64,000 nucleotides of DNA from NCBI GenBank assembly GCA_013396655.1, contig WBMV01006612.1:980862-1044861 (forward strand). Direction: 5' to 3'. Below, piece after piece: positions 52,513 to 64,000 of this stretch (position 1 is its first letter; the number at the start of each line of letters is the position of its first letter). The translations under genes and the position numbers were made by a program. The notes beneath the pieces are model-generated. The model was not told where the DNA came from. It saw only the letters and a list, made by a program, of their open reading frames with translations, and ran no database searches. This DNA comes from Campylorhamphus procurvoides. Lineage: Eukaryota > Chordata > Aves > Passeriformes > Dendrocolaptidae.

Positions 52513-55500
52513 CTGGAAGACACAAAAACAAAACACAGGGTGTGCCATGGGGCCAACTGCCATTGTTTTTGCTTTCTCTGATGTAAAGACGATCCTTGCC
52601 CCTGCCTACTAACACCTGCAATGTCACTCAGCAGACAAGGCTGGGCAGACAGGAGGTCAGGTTCTCAGCCCACCTCTTCCTCACAGACCCAGGGACACAT
52701 TCTACTCCCCAACCCTCCTCATTTAGCCAGTGCTTGCTCAGAGTATTTGCCAGCACTGAAGCACCATGCTATGCCATGTTTATGCAGTGCACCTTCGTCA
52801 AGCACAAAGGAGTGGAAGTTCACCACTCATGTCAGAAGAGTAGCAGCCACTTTCCTTACAGAACACTGCCAGCCTCCTCCAGACAGGTCCTTGCTTGAGT
52901 CTGATCTGTCAGCTAGTTTAACAGCATCACATCCCACCCCTAAAGATGCAAACTGTGCCAGAGTTTCCACAATAAAACCTTCTCTCATCACCAGGAGCTC
53001 ATGACTTGGTATTAAAAATGCACCAGGAAGCTGAGAATTCAACACATCCCTTAGTTTCAGGAAGTACTTTTCCTTCCCTTAATTAAAAAATTGGCCAAGT
53101 AAACTTGGCTTGAGCATTTTTTCAGATGGCCAAGACAGCACAAGAGCAGGCCTGCTCCTCACTCATCCCACTGGCTCCACGCTGGACTCATAGCTCCAAC
53201 ATGTGTGTCTTCCAGTGTACGTACCCCTGCGCTGAAGGTAACACCCTCACCATCCACCATCACAACACAGGAACATCCCTGGTTCTCCTTTCAGTGAGGG
53301 CCCTGCTCCCACATGCTCCAGCCAGTTAACCTCATGTTTCCCAGGGCAGGGGGAATGGCTGCCTGGGACAGCAGAGTGAGACAGTGGACCCAGCCCCACA
53401 TTTGCACACTGACTGCTTCTCCTTTTATGTGCCCAATGTTTATGCCCCTGGTGTCTTTGAATTCCCACGTGATGGACGATCCATAACTGGACTTGTTCTG
53501 ACTTGTAACAAAAGAAGAGACTATGGGGAAAGGGTTGGAAGAACAGCACATTAAAGCCGCTCCTCCTTTTGGAGAGAGACCAGAGGGAAAACAGGAACAG
53601 TTAGGAGGAAAGTATTATGCAAGCCCCAAATAAACTGGACCACTTACAACTACTCGCATTCAAGCTACCCAGCTGTCATAATATGTAGGCTCTCATGTCT
53701 CCCTCCCATAGGTGTTGATTTCTCATGCTGTGCCTAAAGAGGACAGGCTCATTTTACAAGTGTGAAATGAAACCAAGAGTAGATTCAAACAGTACGAGTA
53801 CTACAGGACAACTTCAAATGAGTTTACACCTTCTGCAGCAATGTGTTGTTTAGCCAGGGCTCCCTGTCACCCTCCACACACAGAAATGTTTTGGTTAAAA
53901 CAGCCTATTTCAAATACCTAAATAGAGTTACTGGAACAAAAAGGGAAAATATGATCCCTGTAAAAGCATTTTCTACTTGTGTCTGCAGAAGAGTCTGTCC
54001 AGCAGGGAACACTGTTAGACATGCAGTGGCTAGAAAGGAATTCAATCACCTTTTCCCAGTATGTAATGTAAAAAATCTGTCTGCGCAAAGAGAAAACAAA
54101 AGTCTGTTTATGTAGGTGTATGTCTCCTGTGTCCCTCTATCAATTCCCAACTCACAGTGCTTGAAATTACAGCATCTGAGGATGAATATAATAGAAAGAT
54201 ATTTGGTAAAATAACAGCAACCATATTTCATGTTGTCACCCCTGCAGACTGGCGAAGCACATGGACCTTATCCACTCCAGTGATGGATCTGTCAAAAACA
54301 GATTTACCCAAACTGCTTCACATTATGTACATGGCCCAAATTCCTGTCATCTCCCTGTCATCTGTACAGCAAACTAAAGCGTTTCTCACAACAGGCAACT
54401 GGCATCAGAATGGTCCCAGTAAAGATGATGCCTCTATAAAACCTGCTTTGGATGTCATCATCAAGAGACAATTCTCCTTTTCAGCAGGCTGCAGTGCTTA
54501 TGCTGCTCCCAGAAAAAAGCTAATTTGTACAGTTGTACACTGAAGTCTATCACCAAATTAAAATTTTTACCTGGCTGAAGGAAGGTAGAGAAGTTAACTA
54601 AAATCATGCAGTCTCTCATCACATGATTTACAGATTTTGTTGAATATACAGATTACTCTCTGATCAGTAAAAATGCTGACACCCCAGCTGCTCACACTCC
54701 AGTCTCCACTGCAGTCTTGCAGCTCTTGCACATGCCTTGTCAGAGCAAGGATTTAGATGTCTATGAAATTAGGGAAAACCTATCCTGCCATTTTCTGTAT
54801 GTCAAGTTGAGCTGTGCAGAACCATCACTAAATAAGGCCTTCCAAATCACTCAAATGACTGTAATTGTAGGAACAGATCTGTGACACAGAATACTGACAT
54901 TATCCAGCTAACATAAAAATATTAAGGTTAGAGTCCTGAATCATTACAAGAACATATTGTCTGTGGGTTTTATAACTGGTTAACCTCATGCTAGTCATGG
55001 GCTGAAATCTTCCACGGTCAGCAGTTCTGTGTTTCCTTAAAGCACAGAAGGGCTTTTCTTCTACTTCAAAGCAACCGATCATTTAATTGACCAAGTGCTT
55101 CTCAAGGCATCCATCCATCTTAAACGTGAATGATTGCTTAAAACCAGAATTAAAGATAAATGGGTAGAATGAGATCTATGCAACATTAAGGTTGATTTCG
55201 CTTCCCTTCTCTGCCCAGTGCAAGAAAGAGGCTGAGTGTAGGCAATACACAGACCACGTGGAATAGCTGCATTGAATACAAGTGATTTTTACTGCTTGAT
55301 GATTCAGCTCTTACAGAGCTCAGCTTCAGAGACCCTTTCATTCAGCCCACTCCACACCACCAGCACTGCAACAGAATGGGCAACAACATTTTGGGAGTCT
55401 AGGGGCTTCCCTCTCTGAGTCTGTACCTTTGAGCAGCACCTCTTAGCCCAGGCCCTGTCCCAGCACCATTCCCAATTCACATTTCCCAGGAATCCCTGTG

Positions 55501-57914
55501 GTATAGGGGAAGGAGTGCTGTTGCTGCACAGGCAGCAGATCCCCAGCCACAGACCAAGACCAGGTGAGCTCAGCTGCACTTCAGGCCAGGGACTAACCCA
55601 TGCTGTGCCCCACAGAAGGAGGGGGACCCTATTTCCCAGAGGGCAGACAGAACTCCGGGCTCTCCCCAAGGCCAGAGCTGGGAATGAGCCAGCTCTCATC
55701 TGTGTGGCTTGGGAAGCAGTGAGGCAGAAAGACCAACAAGAATGAGTGCCACACTGAGGAAATACTCTCAGAGCCTTCCAGGAAAATGCTGTCCTCATCA
55801 TTCCCTGGGCTTCCCTGAGCCACAACACTCTCCAGCCCTTCCAGGGACTTCCCAGCCCCAACCCAATACTGCAGCAATCAAGCAAAAGCCGCTGGGGCTT
55901 ATACCCACGCAACATGCCTATTTTCTGGCTTTGCAGAGGAGGAATCATAAGAGCAGGAATTTTCCTAATATAAACCCTGAGGGCTGAAATGTGCCCAGAA
56001 ACAAATAAACAAAACTGCTCAGGAGTTTAGAGACCAAAGCAGAAACAAATCTTGTCAGACAAATGCACTGTTTGGTGATAGCAAGTTTCTGTGATTCTTA
56101 CAGCAATAAGGGTGCCCAAAAGTATTACTCAACCACTAATTCCCAATGTATAAATAGCCAAGATGACAAATATTTGCCATACAAAAATAGGTCTCATGCT
56201 TTCCTTTGCAGAATAAATTATGATCTCAAACCAAAGATCAGACTCTCAGTCATTTGATTTTACATTAATCATGCATAGCTACAGTGACTACATGAAAACA
56301 GAGCCACTACTTACTTACCTGTCTCATTTTTGGGGGGTGGGGAAGGTGTATGGGGTGTGAACATCTCCATGAAACACAAAAGGATTACAACGTGGAGCAA
56401 AGCAACTCAGTTAACAGCTTACACTAAAAAACTCCCTCTTAGACCTCTAACTAAACAGATCTCCTAAGTAATAAAGAGTAAATAATTATTGCAGAAAAAG
56501 GCAAGAAAAAAAAGCCACAAGAAAAGTACCAATAAACAACCTGGAATCCAAACAATTAATGCTATATTTCTTTTTAATTTAGTGAGGTAGCTAATGTATA
56601 AAAAAGAAGCTGCTAAAATAGCCAGATTAGTCTTGTGTATGTTTTAATTAGCTAACTCTGCAACCAGGCCGACTTAGCAAATCAAAATCACACTCACAAG
56701 GAATTAACATGTTATTAGCACGTGTCACCCTCACACACCTCTGCACATTCTGAATATTGTGACAAGGATCTGACCCAACAGGTCTGCAGGGCCTTCTTGG
56801 GCCTACTTCTGCTACTGTAAAATTGTTACTTTTGAGAATTTACTTGGAACAAGAGCTGAATGATCTTCCCTAGCCCTGAGGATGGTGTGGGAATGCTGTG
56901 TGCCATGTCTGCAGCTCCCCAGAGCAGTGGCTAGCTTGGCCTGGGGAGGTGGTGAAGCCCCGAGTTTACATAGTTTTTGAGGCTTTCAGCAGGCTATGAT
57001 TTGCTTCGAATCACTCAAAGCAATAATTACAGGAGCTTTAGCTTTGGTCAAGCCCATTTTTCGCCCATTTATATGAACATGCTGGCTTCAGAACAATTTT
57101 CCCCAGCCAACAGCTCCAACTGCCATCCCAAGGAAGACCCAAAACTCTGCAGGGGGGTTTATGGCTTGCTGCAGATCTGGGAAAAGGCTGAGACCTGGGT
57201 GCAAGTACCTGAAGCAGCAGAGCCTGTGCCAAGAGCTCTGGGCTCCAAACAACTCAGGCACCAAGCCCTAAGATGCCTTTGACTAGAAGGCAAACCAGGA
57301 TCTGGTTCCTAAACCAGGATTCTTTCAAAGAAGGTGATTTCATCCAGAAGAACAGAGGCTTTAAGTGGGTTTCTCCTTGTTTCTCCCTTCTCTTTCCCAA
57401 GGCCTCATGGCAGAGTTACTCTCAAACACCTGAATTTTAATTCCTTCTTCCTGACACCCTCCCTGCAACCTCTGCAAGACACAGGCCAGAGGTTAATGGA
57501 GTAAACAGATGTGAAATACCCCATGGTGAGGGGATCCCGATACATTAATCCCCTGGGCAAGTAGCAGACTCTCCCCTCTGGAGCCCTGCAGAAGGATAAG
57601 GTCTGACAGGAGCATTTCCAACTGTGAGCTCACTCGATAGAGCAGAGCATGAGCAAAATGCTGCTGAACTGGAGCAATGCGAGAAGCACTTAAGAGGGAA
57701 CAATGAGGAAGAGGGGGAAGAGAAAACAACAAGTCAGCCTGTGCAGGAGGACAAAAGAGAGAACCAGTGCACAGGGACAGGAAGAGGATGCAAGAGAAAC
57801 AAGACACATGAGGTTAAACCATGGTGCAAGCAGGGAGCTGGTGGGTTTCTAGGCTTCCAAGTACACTGTGCCTGTGCACAGATGCTATTTATGGGAACAT
57901 GCCAGAATCAATAG

Positions 57915-58300
57915 GCAGAAGATTTTTATTCAACATCCTTATTAATGACGTGAAACAAAGGCAAACAGCATATTAATTACAACTGCGGATGATGCTAAAT
58001 TTGGAGCAGCAGGAAGGGAGCTAAGAAACACAAAAATGATCCATGCAGAAACAGGGAAATTAAGGCTCAAAGTAAAGATCTGCCTGGATAGACAAAGCAA
58101 GGTAATGTAGTTCAGGGAATGATAGCTGCAGACAAAGATCTGCAATGAGGATGAGAAGCCTGGGGAAGCAGGAGCCTGCAAGGAGGATCACCAACAGCTC
58201 ATAAAATATTCTCAGCGTGCAATATGATAAGGCAGCAAGACATCAGTGTGATTTTGAACATCAGGCACAAAGGTGTCATCTCACTGTCAGAGAGAAGCAA
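57915..58300 (+). mobile_element. Ancient CR1/L3-like LINE fragment (reverse transcriptase part)
   Basis: On + 57929-57952 encodes FNILINDV, and 57982-58005 in another frame encodes TADDAKFG. Together they match the consecutive FNIFINDL and FADDTKLGG motifs of CR1-clade reverse transcriptases, with a frameshift between. DNA downstream to about 58300 (cagcgtgcaatatgataagg and tcagtgtgattttgaacatc) resembles the region after this domain in old CR1 copies. It is strongly diverged, and limits are approximate. Confidence 0.7.
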
Positions 58301-59667
58301 TGAAAACTATACCAGGCAAACTGTTTAAAAATGTATGGGATGGAAGATCAACAGCAAAGAACACCTGAGCCATCTTTTTTCAGAACAAGTCATTATCCCC
58401 ATGGCTGGATATCCAGAAAACCTTTACTAAGCCCAGTGTCAAACTCCTGGAAACCTCAGTGTCCAAGGGACTGGCCTCTTATGAAGACATGGGGAGATTT
58501 TGCCACAGTCTATATCTACTTCCCAGGCATCAGGAAATCATCTTCTGCTCTAAGTGGTTGCTTAAATTGAAGCAGATCTCACCCCCCAAAAAGCTTCAAT
58601 TCTATTGCATTCTGAATATCAAAATTAGAACAACTCCTGTTTCTGAAACCTGGGACCACATTAGAACCATGATATGTATTCATTGTTTGCAAATCCAGCA
58701 TATTCCAGACTGATTTTGACTTTTATTTGGTTATAAAAGAAGCACATCAACCAAAACAAGATGCTCAACAAGCACTGGGTTCACTCTGCATATCTGAACA
58801 CACAATGCTGGCTCCTAAAAGTGATGAGATGATTGGACATCCTTCTTCAGCACAGATGACAAGGAGACACTGTGGGAGAGCAACTATCCACACATTACCA
58901 ATGTCAAACAACCTAGTTAGATGGAGCAAATTGCAATTATGTCAAGGGACAATACACCAGACATGAAAATAGTAGCAGTGAAACAAAATCAATTGCACAT
59001 TCACAATGGCACTACTGTCAATATATAAACCATCCTTAACATACAGAATAATGTCACATGACTGTTCCCACGGGGTGGCAACACACAGAGCCTGGCACCA
59101 ACTCACACCCAGTGCCTGCAATCCGTGCCTGTGCATGGGTGGCAGGGAGAGGAGGGATAGCAGGGCCAGGAGCAGGGAGGAGAATCAGCCCTTGTCAGTC
59201 CCACTGCTGGCATCTCCCTCACATGGCTAAACACCTCACAGTCCCCTGCAGAAATAAGGGATCTGAACACTGCATCCAACCACAGCAAGAGGACTACTTT
59301 GAACCTGACACATGCCTGCAGAGCATCCACACAGTTTGGCCTGTGCAAGTTGTTCCAAACACAGATCCCACCACAGCACTGTCTTCCAAACACACTTTGG
59401 GACTGGGTAAGTTTTGTGAACCTTTAAGCTTTTTAGCTTGTTACAAAACCTAACAAATGGTTTTTTTTGTCCTGATGCAGCCAATCACTGACTTGGTCAA
59501 GGAATTAACAAACCCTACCTCAGTGAGCATGGGGATGCCCAATATCCTGTGTCAGGAAACAGGGCAGAAACTCCCGGAGCACCTTTGTCTCAGCACTGCC
59601 AGCAATGGGGAAAAAAACATGGGGGAAAGTGCTTGCCACTTCAAACAAGACAGAGGACATGCCTTGT

Positions 59668-59722
59668 GAGACCAGAACAGTGGCTCACCTAGCCCAATAC
59701 TTTCTTCCAACAGGGGTAAGGG
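59668..59722 (+). repeat. Possible ancient amniote interspersed repeat fragment
   Basis: The string around cctagcccaatactttcttc followed by caacag resembles a widely shared old amniote repeat phrase (catctagcccagtatcctgt). Too short to classify from sequence alone. Confidence 0.3.
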
Positions 59723-62700
59723 GAGTTGCTATTCGGAGAAGACAAAAAGAAGGAAAAAAAATTAAAAAGGGAAAAAAAGACAACACAGCCCAGTTACTGT
59801 TGCATTAGCAGTGCCTGGACACTTCAAGTGATGTGGACTTCAAGATGTGGCATTTTGCACAAAGACTATGTGAAACGTAATTACCAAGGCTGGAGGCTGT
59901 CCCCAGAGTTGTAATCACACTTGCTTTTAGCAGGAAGATAACAGATCTTTGGTCAAGACAGTCACCATGGGTCAGGACCTTGGTTCTGTGTCTTGTTCCA
60001 AGGAGATCAGCCCCATTTGCTCCTGTGCTGCTGCAAAGCCCAGCACAGTGAGCTCAGAACAAGACACACAAGCATCACTCTCTCCTAGGAATGTCCAGCC
60101 TTACTGGCAGTCTAGCCCTAACAGGTGCTGTTCCCATGGCCCCAAGAGTGCAGGTAGGAGACTCTCAGCTGGGGCTGCCAGATGCCCTTCAGACTGCTCA
60201 GTGCCTCCCCTCTGTCACCCCATGGGGGCTTAGGCAGATGGAAAGATCACAAGCCAAAAGCAAAGAAAGTCAGAAGCACCAACAATCAAACACAGACCAG
60301 AAAAACATCCAGTGTGCTGGCTGTGGTGAGAAACAGGGTAGAAGAAATCTGTACTTAGCCACAAAAACACATCCTGTTTGAACTTCCTGTCAGAGTCCAT
60401 CTGATTTCTAGTTGTGGTCGCCTTTCTCTGTGGCTCTGTGTCACAGCTTCTACCTACAGCCACCTCCTGCCAACCCGCTGATGCAAAGCCCTGCTCACAA
60501 CTAGCCCACAGCATTACTTTGTATGTGCTCACAGAGCTATTCCTTGAGTGGTGTCCTCAGCTTCCCACTGCTATTGTGGAAAAAACTCAACTCTTCTTCT
60601 ACTGCCATCATTTTGGGAACAGCTTCAGAAGGTCTCACTGCTGGGAGATGACATTCCCAACACTGTTTATCCTATAACATCTGACACATTCCCAGCCCCA
60701 GGTGGGAGTGCTTGAAGTTATATTCAGCAAAGGCTTGTACATTTTTACACACACACTGTGTCCCTAGCAGCTTGAGAATCAGGAGGCACGATCCCAAAGA
60801 CCGTCCCAAGGAGGGAGTAATTTCTTACCATGTGAATTCTAATCACACTAATGTCAAAGAAAACACATCTTTTGCTTGGTGAAGAAGAAAATTAACACAT
60901 GCAAGGGCTGTGCTTCACCTGTAGACATCTGTTACCTCTTCAGGAAGAGGGCAGCTGAAAAGAGCTGACCTTAAAATGCGCATGCATCATGAAGGCATCT
61001 TGTGACATGACACCACTCGGTAGAAAAACTCCCTCCACAGTATCCAGCAAAGTCTCAAGCAAGCTTCTGAGAAATTTTCATTTGTTTCTTCCTTGTATAC
61101 AAAAGGATACCGAAACTTGACTTATCTGAGGATTAAAAACAGAAGGGACGGACATGAAACATTTGTCCATTTTCACACTACCATCCTGTGCTTTTTCAGT
61201 CAGATAAAAATTGTTTGTTAGGGAATTTCACTAACCAAATGAATCAAACTAAAGGTCTTCCATAAGGCTACATGAATTGCATGAGAAATACAAACAGTAA
61301 GTTTCTCAAGCAGAAAACAAATACTGGAAAGCTGACTGACTACCACAAATATGTAACACTCCTGTAATTTATGGTGGTAGTTTTTTCCTTCCTAAAAATT
61401 AAATTTTATCTGTCTTCTTTTCCTCACTTGTGGGTTTTTGCTGTTATTCTATGGCAGATTTAGGACTAATGAATCACATCAGCTAATCTGACCAAATCAG
61501 AGAAAGCACTTCCAGTAGTGTTGAGTGGTGCCTAACTCCATTCCCACCGAAATTCAGGGCAGCACTGCCACCCATTTCAGTAGCTGCCCCATGCTTTGGT
61601 GTTGTTTGAACTCCTTGGAGATCCTCCACTTCACTATGCACACAGACAGCAGGGGAAGATTCTCCTCTGATTCTGCATCAGGGCTCAGACCAGAAACAGA
61701 GCCAATAATTTCATGGCGTCTGGTACACCTTTTTGTGTTTTCATTAGATAACACCAAGTTTGGGGATACGTTTCCTTAAAATGCCAGAATGGAAGTTCTT
61801 CTACACTAAATCATACTAACAGTCTATCCAAACATCTCAGTTAAAAACACTTGTTGATGTCACACACTGCATTGGTGGGACGGCAAGAGCAAACATGCAG
61901 CATTATTAGATCTAGATTAGATGTCAAGTCTCCAGTACATACCCCTACTATCAAACTCCAGGGAAACTCGGAGATCTCTTCCTGCACAGTCAAGAGACAC
62001 CAAGGAGCAGTAACACAAGATTTAATTCCAATTTAGTCATATTTTTTGGTAGGATTAGCATCCTACTAAAAAAGCCCTACTCCTGACCTGGAACTACATC
62101 TACTAAGGAGGGAGAAATTTTCATCTTAGTCCCTAAATTGCTACCAAGAAGATTTGCTGAATTACTGCTCTGGCATCTCTGGGAAGGAAACACTGCTCTG
62201 CTGGCCAACACACTGTTCACTGAGCCCTGCTAACTATCAAAGACTGGCATCAAAAGCTCCTTGGGCTGGATTCAAACAAGCAAATGAGAATTAAAAAGCA
62301 CTGGCGCACAGCAGCACCAATTCCCTGGGCTGCCCACTGCACAGGTCATGCCAGCTCTCACAGGGAGCTCTGCATTCCTGTGGAGACCAAACATATGAAA
62401 CTGCAGGCCAGAAACAGGTTCATCTAAAATTAGATCTAGACATTCTCTGAGCTACTCTAAATTGAACCAAGAGAGAAAGAGATAAGAGGAAGCACATCAA
62501 AGGCAAAGGGGAAGAAGAATTTTAGAGCTGCAGAGAAGATGATTTCTGGCAAGGCTGGGCTCCTGCCCCTCTGTACCATGTGGAGGAGCTCAGGGAGAAG
62601 CCATCTGTCACATCCCTTTGGCCCTGCCATCGCCAGCTCAAGAAATCCAGGCTGACTCTGCCTGGATGCACATGCCTACATATGCATTTTTAGGAACATT

Positions 62701-64000
62701 CCCCAGAGCCAGCACTTTTGGCTGAGTATACAAAAGACTTTATTCTGGCTGGAATAGCAGAAATGTTCATATTGACAACTGCAGCCAATGTGACACAAAT
62801 AAAGCCAATAGAGCAATGGAAATCATGGCTGACAGCAATTATTCCAGCGAATGCTAAAATTCCCCTAGGAAGCAAATACAGATTCCCTGAACTCACCAGC
62901 AACTGAAGATCGCCTTAAGATGTCGAATAGTTTATAGATATTTTTAGATCAAAAGAGAAGGCTGGAAGATGCTTTGGTTTCTCTGAAATTTCTGATGCTT
63001 ATGTGTAGCCTGTCTCAGCTCAGCTGAATCCTGCGTCATTGCAAAACCATGGGCAGATTTCACTTCTCTCCCAGTGACCTCACTGCTGTCCTCAATCCGC
63101 ACGCTGACTAGGGCTCTGGTGGATTTTAAGTGCTCTATAAATGCCAAGAAAGAATTAATGCCAATTTTGTCTCTTTTTCCAAGGACAGAGTAAAGAAATG
63201 GCATGGCTGAACCATTGGCATTGACATTAGCATGGCACCCCAGAGCCTTGCATCCAGCAGGCAGCTTTGACTCAAGGAAGAAGGTTTAGTTATTTAGCAT
63301 GCCTGTCTATCACCAGCAAAAGCTTGCCCTGTACAGAACCAGGTACAAGACAGGGGAATGGCTTCATCCTGCTACTTTTACTGTGCACAATGGTGAGACC
63401 ACCCCCAGAACAGAGCCAGGGAACAGCAGCTTCTCAGCTGTTAGAAACAAAGACATGGCATGCTCCATACCTGTGACTCGGGCAAATTGAAAGCTTTCGC
63501 CTTTTATGATGTTTAGGCATGGGCACAGGAAAGGAGCAAGGCTGAGCTGGAAGCAATCCCCTTCTGAACTGCTGGGCCTCCAAGCACAATTCCCTGCAAA
63601 GGCAGCAGCACCTTTGTCCCAGCTCTCTGCTGAACAAGATTCATTGCACAGGACAGACCCTGCTCTGACCCAGTACCCTCCCAGTGACTGCCGAAGCAGG
63701 TATCTGATGGTTTTGACTTCTCAGGACTTAAGACTCTGGATGATGTTTCCATCCTTCTCTATCACTGCATCTTGCCTAGATGCGTTGTGTCTGCTTCACT
63801 TGTATGCTGTCAGCTGCTACATCTTTTCCTCCCCCTTCCAAAACCAAATGGAGCTCAGAGAAAAACGTGTTGCAAAGAACGGCCTCTTCCAACTTTCTCT
63901 CCCAGCAGTTTGAGCCTCAGGGTTGGGTTGGAAGCACTAAACCCCATTAAAATTAGAAGGCACAGGCCCCAGGCATCCAGCTGAACATGCGGCATCCAGG

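Larger units (their letters stand above)
52513..64000 (-). other. SCD5: SCD5 intron 1, partial
   Basis: At least 11.5 kb of intron 1, continuing past the window. Apart from an old CR1-like fragment near 57.9-58.3 kb and a possible ancient repeat near 59.7 kb, no gene was recognised. Open frames such as 55304-55948 (-) and 59058-59453 (+) show no familiar domain. No sequence resembling SCD5 exon 1 (N-terminal residues 1-78) is present. Confidence 0.8.

Noticed and set aside
55304..55948. 214-codon open frame on - in SCD5 intron 1
   Set aside because: Cys/Ser/Trp-rich translation with no family resemblance and overlapping frames on the other strand. Unsupported.
52512..64000. Search for SCD5 exon 1 within the window
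   Set aside because: No - strand frame encodes anything like the SCD5 N-terminus, and no CpG island is seen near the right edge. Exon 1 must lie further right.

Overview
The window is vertebrate nuclear DNA, most likely from a bird. All three recognised genes are split by GT-AG introns into exons matching vertebrate ENOPH1, TMEM150C and SCD5. The main interspersed repeat is a CR1 LINE of the avian/reptilian type. This gene order and orientation (ENOPH1 forward, TMEM150C reverse, SCD5 reverse) is the one I know from human 4q21, so the locus is conserved synteny. I cannot name the species.

Layout. 1 to about 10.6 kb: ENOPH1 on +, complete in six coding exons (261 aa), starting in a GC-rich island whose 5' part lies before the window. 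About 10.6 to 22.5 kb: TMEM150C on -, complete in seven coding exons (249 aa). Its 3' end faces that of ENOPH1, and a 1.9 kb CR1 copy sits in one of its introns. 22.5 to 34.7 kb: upstream intron(s) of TMEM150C, ending in a GC-rich, minisatellite-bearing block at 33.0-34.7 kb that is probably its promoter. This block contains two single-N assembly joins and a near-exact 0.59 kb duplication that looks like an unmerged contig overlap. 34.7 to 41.9 kb: intergenic, no gene seen. 41.9 to 64 kb: SCD5 on -, with its 3' UTR and its last four coding exons (the equivalent of human residues 79-330). Exon 1 lies beyond the right edge, so intron 1 exceeds 11.4 kb. An old CR1-like reverse transcriptase fragment lies in that intron.

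The genes are not an operon and have unrelated roles. ENOPH1 acts in methionine salvage, TMEM150C is a membrane protein of the DRAM/TMEM150 family, and SCD5 is a delta-9 acyl-CoA desaturase. Splicing the exons at the junctions given here yields open frames with lengths equal to the human proteins I know (261 and 249 aa, and 252 of 330 aa for SCD5), which supports each boundary.

I found no undescribed system. The most useful observations are the assembly artefact at the TMEM150C promoter, tandem splice donors with an in-frame stop in ENOPH1, two small symmetric exons and a weak donor in TMEM150C, nearly abutting convergent polyadenylation signals, and an internally deleted CR1.
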